The notes beneath the pieces are model-generated. The model saw only the letters and a program-made list of their open reading frames with translations. It did no database searches and was not told the DNA's origin. From Forficula auricularia (Eukaryota > Arthropoda > Insecta > Dermaptera > Forficulidae): 64,000 nucleotides of DNA. The translations under genes were made by a program, and so were the position numbers. Positions 40,601 through 52,600 of the stretch are shown one piece after another. Within the stretch, counting starts at the first letter, position 1. The number at the start of each line of letters is the position of its first letter. Location: the NCBI GenBank assembly GCA_024734495.1, contig JALMQS010000161.1, positions 618,169 to 682,168 of the forward strand, in the 5' to 3' direction.

Positions 40601-43600
40601 TCTTCTAGTGACCCACAGATTATGTGTATTTAGGCATATAAATAAATACCGTATAAATATTTTATTTAATTAAATAACAATTTGTCGAGTTTTATAATTA
40701 AATAAATTGTCGAATTCTAATATTTAATATTTGTGGGATTTAAAACTCGATTTTTAATCAATTAAATTGCCCAACTTTTAATATATAATAATAATTGTAT
40801 TGACCTTATTGTGGGTTTGAAAATTAAAAAAACCAATTAATTATTAAAATTGAATTGAATAAAAATGTAAATATATATTTTTCTCGAGACAACCACCTGT
40901 AAATAATTATTTCAATTAACAAAAAACCCATCAAACACAACTTAGCCGAAGATGAGACCGCGATAGATCGAATTGCCAACACAAACCCCCCTAACCCGTG
41001 AATTTCATCCAAATCGTTAGAGCTGTTTTCGAGAATTCGATTGGATATATATATTATATAGATATACAAGAATTGCTCGTTTAATATAATAAGATAAGAT
41101 AAGATAAGGATAATCTTGATTTATTTTTAATTTCAAAAACCAACTTTACCGGCAGGTCTTTTCGAGATATGGGTAGGGTCCATTGCATCCCGTCGTCTTA
41201 TGAACGTCATCCCGTCCTCTGAGCCATCAGCTTCCTCTCCGCTTGTCTCAGACTCATCATGCTTATGCTCTAAATTGCATCGCTTGTGTTTGAAACTTGC
41301 CCGGCTATTTTCAGTATCTTTGGAGTTTTCATGATCAAGACGACTTGATATTGGATAAGCTTTCGCTTGGAAAAACCTACAAACACATAGACACACATAT
41401 AATCAAATGTGCACCCCTGCTTAATCAATTTCTACGAATTAAAGAGCAATTTATTACTTTGAATATCGTCGGCTTAAGGTAGTTCTATCACTCAAATGCA
41501 TTTTCTTAAGATTTTTTTTTAAATTTAGACTTATTATTTTTTAAATTATTCTGTATCGATTGGTAGCAAAACGAAATTTATGAACAACCTAGTTCCGGAG
41601 ATATTAAATTCCAAAGATACATACTATAGAGTACTTCAGACTCTTATACATTGCACTATACGGGATACAGGACAGTTTACATACATATTCAATTATAATT
41701 AAGAAACTCTTCTTACAATTGTTAAAAATAACTAAACCAACATTAAAGAATAACTAATAAATTTTTTAAGAACAATACAGTTTCTGAGATAATAATTAAT
41801 AAATAATGAAAAATTTATCTCATCCAAGTAGGAAGGAATTACACTAAAAACAAACTGGCAACAACGCAATTATTTAACCCACTTCAATACACTTTTTTAC
41901 GTTTTTTTGCTTCAGCCATTGTTACAACAGCTTCCAATCACTTATTAAGAACTTTTTGTTTTATAAATCTCCCTTTAAAATGTACTTTATCTGACATTTC
42001 TATGATAAAATATATACAAGCCGCGGACAGTGTTGCCAGATTTTTCAGTAGTTGTACGGGATTGGCTAGTAGAGGTACATAAACAGCAAAAAGTTTTGGG
42101 CTTATCGAATTATCAATTCTTATTATCTGTACTATAGCATTTACTTTTTGTACTATGTCTCGATACAACTACCTTTAATAAGGAAAGTGCTTCATTGATA
42201 GGTAATATTCCAGTAGAGCTAAATAGTTTACTTGATATGCATGGTTCTAATGAGGTGGAAATAAATTTTAAAATTAATTTGTTTTTAAGTTTAAAAATTT
42301 TGTCAGCAGATAGTCTGGTGAATTTTCCAAAAGACAGTTGTAATAATCAAATTTCTCCAAAAAGGGAAATCGTTATTAAGACGATGATGATTAGAAAATT
42401 ATTTTATTTTAGAAGAAATTAGATACGAAAAGAGATTTCCAATCTTAGAGCCAGTTGTATAAACATTTCATATAGGTGAACCTGTAATCAACTCATGGAA
42501 TGAGTTGCAAAAAAAAGAGATGGTCAACCTCATTTACCTATTCTATATTTGACTAGCCGAAATTGATAGTTCAGGCCTTGAATTACTTTTTGAACCAGTA
42601 TTTATTTACATTAGCCAAACATTATTTTATAGGTTAGAAAACAAATCGAGGATTTCCTACATATTAATAATTCATATAGATACCAACAAGTGATTTTAAT
42701 TATTTTTAGATTATAATTTTTTTTTAATTGTGAAAAAATAATTCTTTAGTATTTCTGCAACAATGTACCTTTTCTCTGGAGAGAGACGGACTGGTAGAAC
42801 TTTTAATTGAATGTAATGGAAGGCAGCCCGAGGGTAGTGAGGAAAGAAAATAATTTTTTAGATTTTCTATAGATTAAAATAGAAAAATATTAGAGACGAT
42901 GAGGATTTAATGTAATTGATGCAACATGTCGCATCTGATAGGCAAAAAAGGGAGTTTAAAAATAAATATTTGATATCAAAATCAAAATATAACTAAAAAA
43001 AAAGTACTTAAAGATTGTTCAAGTAGCCTAAAAGAAAAAATAAATACACTAGTTGAAGTAACCAAGTAGCCTATAATTATAAAGTGAAATATTATGCGTT
43101 AATTAGTAGAGATTGTGGTGTTGGTGCAAGGTGAAATCTTATAAATAAATATTATATTCCAATAAGATTTACTATGAGTTATGATTACTGAAGCATTTTA
43201 TTTCACATTAAAATTAAAAATTAAAAGATATAAAAATTTTTCTTTTTCAATATATATTTCGGGTTATAGACCCATCTTCAGGAAATACAGAAAGTAACTT
43301 TCCCAAGATGGGTTGATAGCCCGAAATATATATATTGAAAAAGAAAAAAAATTTATATCATTTAATTTTTTAATTTTAATGTGAAATATGACCTAGTATC
43401 CTTAACTCATAGTAAATCCATATTAAATATAATATTTATTTACTCTTATCTTTATATTAGTCTTTATAGTTTACAAAATCAAATATGTTGACCCATGCTT
43501 TTCGGATTTGATTCAATCGCGAATCTAATGTAGGGAATTTTGCTCAAATGTTGAGTGAAAAAGACGGATTTAGAACTTTATATATTTCGAATTGAAATAA

Positions 43601-46600
43601 TGATATTAAATTTTAATTGTCATTAAGTAGCGATCAACAGACTTTTTCGCTCTTGGTCCAGACTTAATACTCCGCAGACTCCAATAGCGTAATCCGCAGT
43701 AGTCTCGCGAGATAAAAATATCTTTTTTCAAATCAACGCGGTCAAAATAATTCTCGTTGACGTATCAATTATTCTTTGATATATTAATGAGGAAAATTAA
43801 AAATTTACAAAATATGTTGGTTTCTTCGCTATTTCCCGGTCTTTTATATCAAGTCATTCGACAAATTAAACATAAAAATAACTAAATTGAAGGGAATTTT
43901 GCGTCGTCAACCTATTTTTCGACCATTGACGTAGGTTCGGTTGGCCAGCCCTCTATTTGTTTCATTGCAACTCATCATTAGTCAAAAAAACCTTGGTTCA
44001 GTTTGTTTATATGCAACTGGGCCTTAGAGGTATTAAAATCAATTAAATTACCTTAACTAGAACTTCCCAAGGCCTATAGATTCCTTCCTCTTCGACTTTT
44101 GGCTCACGAATGTCTTTATAACATCTAATTCTAGTCTTGAAGTTTCTTCCTTAACAAGAACATAATTGTCTGTTTTATCTGTTATTTCTAATAAATATTT
44201 TTTTAAAGCCTTAATCAGTTTTATTAATTAAATGATTTTCAATGAAAAAAAAATATTTTAGAGAAAAAAATATCCAGCTAAATTGTGTTTTCCTGTTTTC
44301 TACATATATAAATCTCTCTGTTTTAATAGAATTTTTTTGACTTTATATTGGGCCACGGGTTGCACAGCCCTGGTTTAAATCGGGGGATCGGGATTAAAGT
44401 GAAGCGATATGAGGAATGATAATTTATTTTTTAAAAGGATCACGGATATAATAATCCCTGACTATACATTATCTATTGACTTGTAAGAACGGGCAAAGAT
44501 CTAAAAGACGAAGCCTGACAATAAATTTTAAGGAGTTAAGTGTTGGTTCTAGGTGAAACATTTCAGAATATAATAATAAAACTTTGAGTAAGATACGATA
44601 GGGTAGGTTTCACAAACTGGTGGTTTTCTTGGGCTCCTGATGATGGGCTAAGTCCCCGAAATGTATCGAATTCAAAACTCAATTTTGTTTTATTTCTTTT
44701 TTGTGAAACCTACCTCGTATCTTACTCAAGTTTTATTAATATAAGTCCTGACAAGTTTTAGTCCAGGAGAGAATATAATTGTGATTGTTCTAAAAAACCC
44801 AAATTCTTTGTCTTCTTTGTATTAGAAAGATAACTATAGAGTTTGTTAGTGCCGTAGCATAAATTGCTGAAATGAATAAACATTTTAGAAAATGAAAATG
44901 CGAAAAGAAGAATTCCTTAAATATTCGAAACTTCATTTTTTTTATCTTACTAGTATGAGTAGCTAGAGGTTATAATTTTGTTTTTTAGTGAATTTTATTC
45001 TTGAAAAAAGCTTCACGTATTGTTTACAAATGTACATCTATATTTCTCGAGTAAGGGAATAAATATATCTCTATACATATAAATCTCTTTTTTTTGGCTT
45101 TTCGGCCTTTCTAGCCATAAGCCAATTTACGATACTATTTATTTTATTTAAATTTGTCCCTACCCCGGGGGTCAGATTTTATCCGGATGCCCAGAGTCCG
45201 CTTGGTTAACAGGATGGACATGCTACTACCTAGCCTATCCGACCGCCCCCCTCCCCCAATCTCAATGTCTTAAGGAATTTATGATTTTATGTTGGGGCAG
45301 ACTCATTGCAGTGCTGTGGCGCATGCGCTCACGGGTTGGACAGCCCTGATCTAAGTCAAATAATTTGATCAAAAGAAGACCAGCGACGAGTCCTCTCACT
45401 ATTTGTATGTTGATAAGAAATTGAGATTATTTATATATATATATGCTTACCATGCACATGCATCTGCCTTGACCAATTGTGGATGTGACATTCTAGGGCG
45501 GCTTTAAAAAGCAGAACCGGACATCTTTGCTCAGTCTCTACGGCAAGGCAAAATTTCGGTATTGCAAGTGTGAATGTCTCGATGGTGGGAACTTCCCGGC
45601 CATACATCGAGGCGGAGGGGTTCTCGCCTCGTAACATTGATTCGGATTCTAGAAAAAGTACAATACATATCAATTATATATCGTTTTCTTTTCTTATAAA
45701 AATAGTTATATACTTGCCACATTTATCAAGTATAACGTATGGTTGTAGTTTTTTCGGAGACCAAAGATCATCTTGATCATCGCGATGTTCTTTATGATGA
45801 TGATGATGATGCGAATAGAAGCTTTGAAAGCCGTAGATCATTGCCGAAGGGATATCAGGCTCATCTACTTGCAAGAGGGATGTCATATCATCGACTACCT
45901 AAAGAAAATATTTCTCTGATGTAGGTTGTGGGAAGGGAGATGAGATGTTTATAAAAACTTACATCCCATAGTGTATGAATAGTGCTGGGAGCAAGATGGA
46001 TATCAATCGGACTAACTGAAACGGTCACTTTTACGCCTTCTTCAATTGATTTAATACTTCTTGAAAATTCAACATCGCATGGAAGTAAAACCTGAGAAAA
46101 GAAAATGAAAATATTTATGCAACAGGTTTAATAGATTTGTAGAAATTTCTAAAATTTTAAAAGTGACCAGACCACATTGACACTTAATTCAAAGGTTCGT
46201 AATAAGAAATTTACACAATATAGCCATACAAGTGTAAAAATTGCATTAATTGTTGTGCAAACTTTCATATAGGTTTTGTTAAGAGAGTTCTGAGGAAACA
46301 TTTTCAGTATAAAGAAAATTTGAAAATTTTAGAATTTTTAAAAATTTAAAATATAAAATGTAGGTTTCACAAAAATAAAAGATCAGATGATTGTTTAGCA
46401 CGAATCTATATATATTTCGGGGTATAAGACCATCTTCTGTGCTTGCTCTGTGAACTCAAGATGCCTATCCCGAAATATATATAGATTTTTCTTTTACTTG
46501 TTTTTCATATAGGTGTCTTAAAAACATTTTCTCATGAAAATTTTAGATTTTTTCTCTACAGTCTACATCAATTTTTCTCAGATTGATTTAGAGTGGTATA

Positions 46601-49600
46601 AAATCATTTTTCCTAAGATTATTCGTTTTAATGTTTGTTTAATAACTGTCATCAAACGTTAAGTTGCACTAATTCGTAACAATTGAGGAGTGTAAGTTCT
46701 AAAGGGTCTAAGTGCCAAATTTGGATATTTTGAGGTGATTAAAAATGAAAACTCTAGCCCTTTCTGACCAAACTCAACCAAATTCTGGTATCCATATTCT
46801 GTGGACCCCCAAAAGTCTAGAAATGCAAACTAACCATTCAAAATAGAAGTAAGGTTAAAAATGAAAATTCTTTCAGCCCTTTCAAGCAAACTATGTATAC
46901 AAAATTTGGTTGGTTTTTGCATTTAGTCATTTTAGAGCCCACAGAACATGTGTACAAAATTTGGTTGAGTTTTCATTACAGGGCTAGAATATTCATTTTT
47001 GACCACCCCCCCCCTCCCCCTTTTTTTTGTCTGATAATGTTTAAAACACATTAAAAAAAATATTTTATGTTCTTTTCAAAAATATATTCAGCTTTTTTTT
47101 CCTAGTTAAATTTTCAAAATGTGGTAGAACTTTATGCCCCACCCTGTATAATAAACGTTTATTTATTAACATTTATTCTTAATTAGTTATTTTTGATTTA
47201 GTGAGGGAGATTATTTATACCCTGCTATGGTAAGTTAACGTTTATAAAACTAAAACGGCAATCGAAAAGTGGTACTTTTGGATAGGGTAAAAAAAAGAGA
47301 GTAAGTAAAAATAATTATTGCCTACCTTATGTAGTGGTTGTCTTTTAAATCCCTGTAATTTCGATAAAATATGCAGGGCACTAAAGGAACAGACGAGGGC
47401 ACTGCGCCCAGGGTGTCGACTATATTCCAAAAGTAATTCTGTTCGCAGAAGGAGTGCATGGCCTCTGTTGGCGCCTGAAGAGAGACCACCCCCGTAAACC
47501 ATCACCTCCGGATTACGAAGTTGTATCGAGACAGCCAGGCCTGAAAACAAAAATCAATTATATAAAGAAGATAGAATAGTTTTTTACAAGTTGTTTACCG
47601 GGTTGTTCATCAGTACAAGAGGCACCTGAAGAGAAATAGCCGCTGGTCGAGTCAGCTGAACTTGGCGGCCTCTGCGTCTGAGCCAACGGCGTTTTCGTCT
47701 GAAACAAATACTGGATTTAGAGTCATTCTTAAGAAATTTGAGGCCCAAGCAGGTGATAAGGCTGTTAATTGAAATGACACATCCAGATGATGTCCATTCA
47801 AGGTAGCACGTTTACAGTTATGGTATATTTACATCTAATAAAAATGGAGTCAAAATATGCCAAAATTGTGTATTATTTTTCGGAAATCTTGATTTATTTT
47901 TTCAGATTCAAAATTAAAAATCTGCCTTTTATTCTTCGAAAACTTTTGGCGAGACTTTCCAATTTCTTTTATTTTGGAAAAAAAATTATCAGATCAAACT
48001 GTATCAGAATAAGTAAGTTTTCGAGTAAGTACATAAAAATCTTAATTTATAATTTTATGTCGGGCCGCATTCATTGCAGTGCTGGGCCTCGTGTTGGACA
48101 CCCCTTCTTTAAAGTGAAATGATTATAAATTGCTCTAATCAAAGCCTGAGAATGCAACTCGAGAGTGCTGGTTGTTTAAATACAGGCGTTACCATAAAGT
48201 GCGCTGGCCTCTTCTGATCTTTTTACTCTCACATTTATATTCTATAGAATTATGTCCAACTGTAAATTTAACTTGAAAAATAAATTGTGCCCGCCGTCGT
48301 GCCGATATTCTAGAACAATCTCACGCACACGGGGGGGGATTCAAAAATGGGTCCGTTCAGATGAATATAAAAATCTACAAAATTAGGTACCCAAAACAAC
48401 AAATTAAAAAAAATTGATAGTACATAAGATAGTTCTTCGACAATATATAAAATACACTTAAATGTAGGTAGAACCATACAAAAATCAACAAATTTTGAGT
48501 TTATTTTTTTCTAATTAAACTTACATAAATAATAATTCAATTTTAGAATATAAAAATTATGTAGTATATGTTACATAGGGGGCATGAGAATTTTAGAAAA
48601 GCTTAGGTGGGACATGGCAGAAAAAATGTTTGGAAATACTGATCTAGAATATGCTCTTAAGCGGCCCCTACACGATCATTCTGACTGTCAGTTTTGTCTA
48701 GGATTGACATTCCGATTGAGTGATAGGACTGATGGACTGATAAACGAGAATGACGGATTTCCAGATATTTTAAATCAGAGCTTCAATCATGTAATAAGGA
48801 TGGGAGATTGACAGTCTGAATGAGGCGTTTTATGGTACCGTCATTCTTTTCATCAGTCTTTGCGGTGTGTCACTGTAGAATGAGTCAAAAAAACTTCAAT
48901 CTGACTGTCAGTCGGAATGATAAGTCTAGGGTTCTGGATGATTAAAGTAGCGAATGACAGTCTGATAAGACAACTTAATTCAGTACTCTGGAGGAATTAA
49001 CTCGGAACACAAAAAAACTATATACCACACAATCGTGGAGAGTATAACAACCTATGGTGCCGAGACGTGGGAGATTAATAGATTAATAAGAGGGAATCTC
49101 AAAGACTGCTTGCGGTGGAAATGGATTTCTGGCGACGGAGCTGCTTAAAATCGAGGCTCGACCACGTAAGAAACGACACAATAAGGGGAATGATGGAAAT
49201 AGAAGAAAGCATCATAAACAAAATTGAAACCAAGCGATTGCGGTGGTACGGTCACCTGATGAGGATGGACGATAGTCGATGGCCGAAGCGAGTGTGGCAA
49301 TGGGTTCCTGTGGAGAAGAGAAAACGCGGACGACCCCCAAGGACCTGGCATCAGGACGTGCTGAGTGCGATGAATGCCCGGGGACTACACGAGGGAGATT
49401 GGAATGATAGAGAGAGGTGGAAAGCGGGATGCGATATGCGGAGTCATCCGTAAAAAAAATCGCGCATATAATATATAATATTACAGTCTGATTGATTCAA
49501 TCTGACTGATAGTCAGAATGGTCATGTAAGGGCCGCTTTAGATACAATAAAGGTTGGGTAAGGCTGCATTAGAGATAAGTGAGCGTGTAATATTAAAAAA

Positions 49601-52600
49601 ATAAATGAAAATTTTCCAAAAGTTAAGTTCTGCTTGGAAGAGTTTAAAAGAAATGTTGCTCACCTGTTGGGGTACTGATAAATCTCCATCGTATCCATGA
49701 TTGACAAGGCCTCCATCGCCACCGGGCAACGCATCCAGCAGAAACCTCCCTAGATGCACGAAGAAGGTGCCACTCAAATTGAGCCTTGTCTTCTCGATGA
49801 CCATGTTGAGGCAGCGATCTCCGGCTGTCGATTGGCGATATGTCAGGTCAATGATTGGCGGAGTCGACACCGAAATCGGACTCGCTTCCAAGTGTCTCTC
49901 GCTACCAAGCGACTGCAAAATTCTGACAAGAAATAAATAAATTAATAAACAAAAATTAAAAATCCATTAGTAGTCCAGTCAAATTGTGCTCAAATGGCCC
50001 CCTATGGGGAAAGTATTGGGGTAGTTCTGATTTTTTGCATATTGGTATATGTTTTTTAGCCTCGCTGAATCCAAATCTGAGGTCTCCCACCAAAATTTCG
50101 TGATGCAACATTGTAGAAAATGCAAAAAAAGGTGAAAATTTCCATTTTTGGCGGTTTTTCGCTTATAACTCGGAAACTATCAACTTTTTGTAAATAATTT
50201 TTGTTTGCAAAATGGAAGTAGGTACATTAAATTTTCTACAAATTTCATTATTTAAGTTTTTCTCAGACCAACCGTTCGGGCTCAAGCCCAAAATCCAAGT
50301 TTTCGACCTCAGTCACTCCCGAAAACTCGCATTTTTTTGATATTTTCACATTTTGACCTTGAAAAAACACGTTTTCGTCAAAGACCACTCTATACATTTT
50401 TAAACTAGATTAAATTTTCTACAATTCAAACAAAGTTTCATCTTAATTTGATAAATGGCAATCCGTGGCGCAATGAGGTTGAAGTTTTGAAAAACTGTAA
50501 TTTTTTGCAAAAAATAGATCTATAGATAAGAGTAAAAATAAATATCTATGAGTTAAGGATTATTGGTCACTTGTTTCACATTAAAATTAAAAATTAAAAA
50601 TGTAAAAAATTTCTATTTCAATATATATTGAAAAAGAAAATTTTTTACATTTTTTAATTATAATGTGAAACAAGTGACCAAGAATCACTTAACTCATAGT
50701 AAATCAATATTAAATATAATATTATTTACTCTTATCTTTATTAAAGATGTTTCACTTGTACCAACACCCCAATTCTACTAATTGATAAAAAATAGATCAT
50801 TTTCTGTCATGAAAATGCTGGATATCTATAAATCTAAGAGTTTTAACAAAAAGTCGTACAAGTAAACATTCATGTAAACAAAATTTCTTAGAGAATGAGG
50901 TAGAAATCAAGTTTCTAGGATGGAGTGGTTTTCATTTTCTGAAGGAAAATTGCAGTTGAATAGCTGATAGTTTTCGAGCTATAAGCGAAAAACCGCCAAA
51001 AATGGAAATTTTCACCTTTTTTGCATTTTCTAGAATGTTGCATCACGAAATTTTGGTGGAAGACCTCAGATTTGGATTCAGCGCCCCAAAAAACATATAT
51101 ATGCAAAAAATCAGAACTACCCCAAAACTTTCCTGATAAAAACACAATTTGACTGGACTACCATATAGTCCGATGGAGCACAACTTACTTTCGGATAGTA
51201 ATGGTATTATCCGTGCGGATATCCGACAAGAGACAGCTCTGAAGTGCCATTTTAAGTTCTAAACTCCGATCACTAAACCTATTCATAGAGCAGGTGACCT
51301 CACCCAATTCCAATTTACAAAGGCCGTGATTCAAATCGCGTACAGGGGAACTTAAAAATCTGCCAAGGGAGAGAGAAACAAAATTATTTTCAGCTGTTTT
51401 ATTTTACTCTCTCACTCTCTTATTTGAATCGCATTTACTTCATCTAAATCATTAAATAAGAAGAGCTGTAATCCGTCCAGGGTGAGGCGGATGGTTGCTT
51501 CTTTGCGTACAACTTCACCCTGACATAAGAACATTTGTAGTTTGCGCACTGCATTGTCCTCGGGTTGAATTGGAGCTGGTGAGCTGGGCTCCACTGGTGA
51601 GGACAAAGAGCAGTGAGGCCGCATTTCTAAAATTACAATTACGAAAATAATAAATCAATCACAAGTGCCCGATGAATATTAATATAGTCGAAGGAGACAA
51701 CAAAAGAGTGTGTCTTCTGCCGGAATTATAAATTTTATTTATTTATAACGAGACTATAATTTCGATGAGTTTTACCTCATCAGTCTATTATATTCATAAA
51801 TTAATTCCTTTGAATAAATTGTAATAGACTGATGAAGAGGGAAAGCCCTCGAAACTATAGTCTCGTCACATAAAATTAATCTTGTGAATCAATTGTAATA
51901 GACTAACAAAGCCCTCGAAACTATAGTCTCGTTATAAATAAATAAAATTTATAATTCCAGCAGAAGACACACTCTTTTATTCTCTCCTTCAATATATAAA
52001 AATTCTGCTACTCTCGGCACAAAAGCTTTTAATTTAATTAATATAGTCTCGGAGATTCTACGGCAACTGTGGGGCCACGATCTGACGACGGACTCTTATA
52101 GTACTCACCAAAATAAGACGAAAATGAAGAATACAATTTTTTGAGATTTCGCTTAGTTTTCAAGATATCCAGTTTAAAAAATAGTGTTTTTGTATTTATT
52201 TTCTTTTATTTTTCATTTGTTTTTTTATTGAAACCTTGGAAATTGTAGTATCACGGGTCCCGTGTGGCGCCGCTATCTGATGACGGATTCTTTTAGAACT
52301 GACAAAATAAGTAGGAAAGTAAAAATAAAAATTTAAACTACAAATTTGAACTGAAATTGAGTGTATGTATAAATTGTCTTGAGTGCCAGTGGGCGTTGGC
52401 AATTTTCACTTTAAGAACTTTTCATAGGTTCGATTATATTCATCATCTAGGTTCATTTAGATAAAAAATGGGTTCCCGAACAAACTTTGAAAGGTTCGGT
52501 TAAGATATATTCTGTTCGGCTCGGTTCGGCTCGTATATCTTCATATCGGGCTGGCATTTAGGCTATTAGGTTGGCTAACGCCAGAATATATCTTAACCGA

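Larger units (their letters stand above)
43070..43470. repeat. Inverted repeat with hammerhead arms (43-kb family)
   Basis: Arms around a centre near 43290 share TTTACTATGAGTTA, TTTCACATTAAAATTAAAAA and the ribozyme block. Ends match 7040-7110 and 50530-50790. Confidence 0.8.

Noticed and set aside
40379..40608. Gly-rich and Pro-rich frames
   Set aside because: Products of the C-rich low-complexity tract; no start context or splice support.
48584..48811. A 75-codon plus-strand frame
   Set aside because: It spans the end of an inverted-repeat element and has no recognisable family.
50620..50660. A hammerhead at 50.6 kb
   Set aside because: Only the ATATAT palindrome and TTTC/GAAA flanks remain; CUGANGA and stem II are absent.
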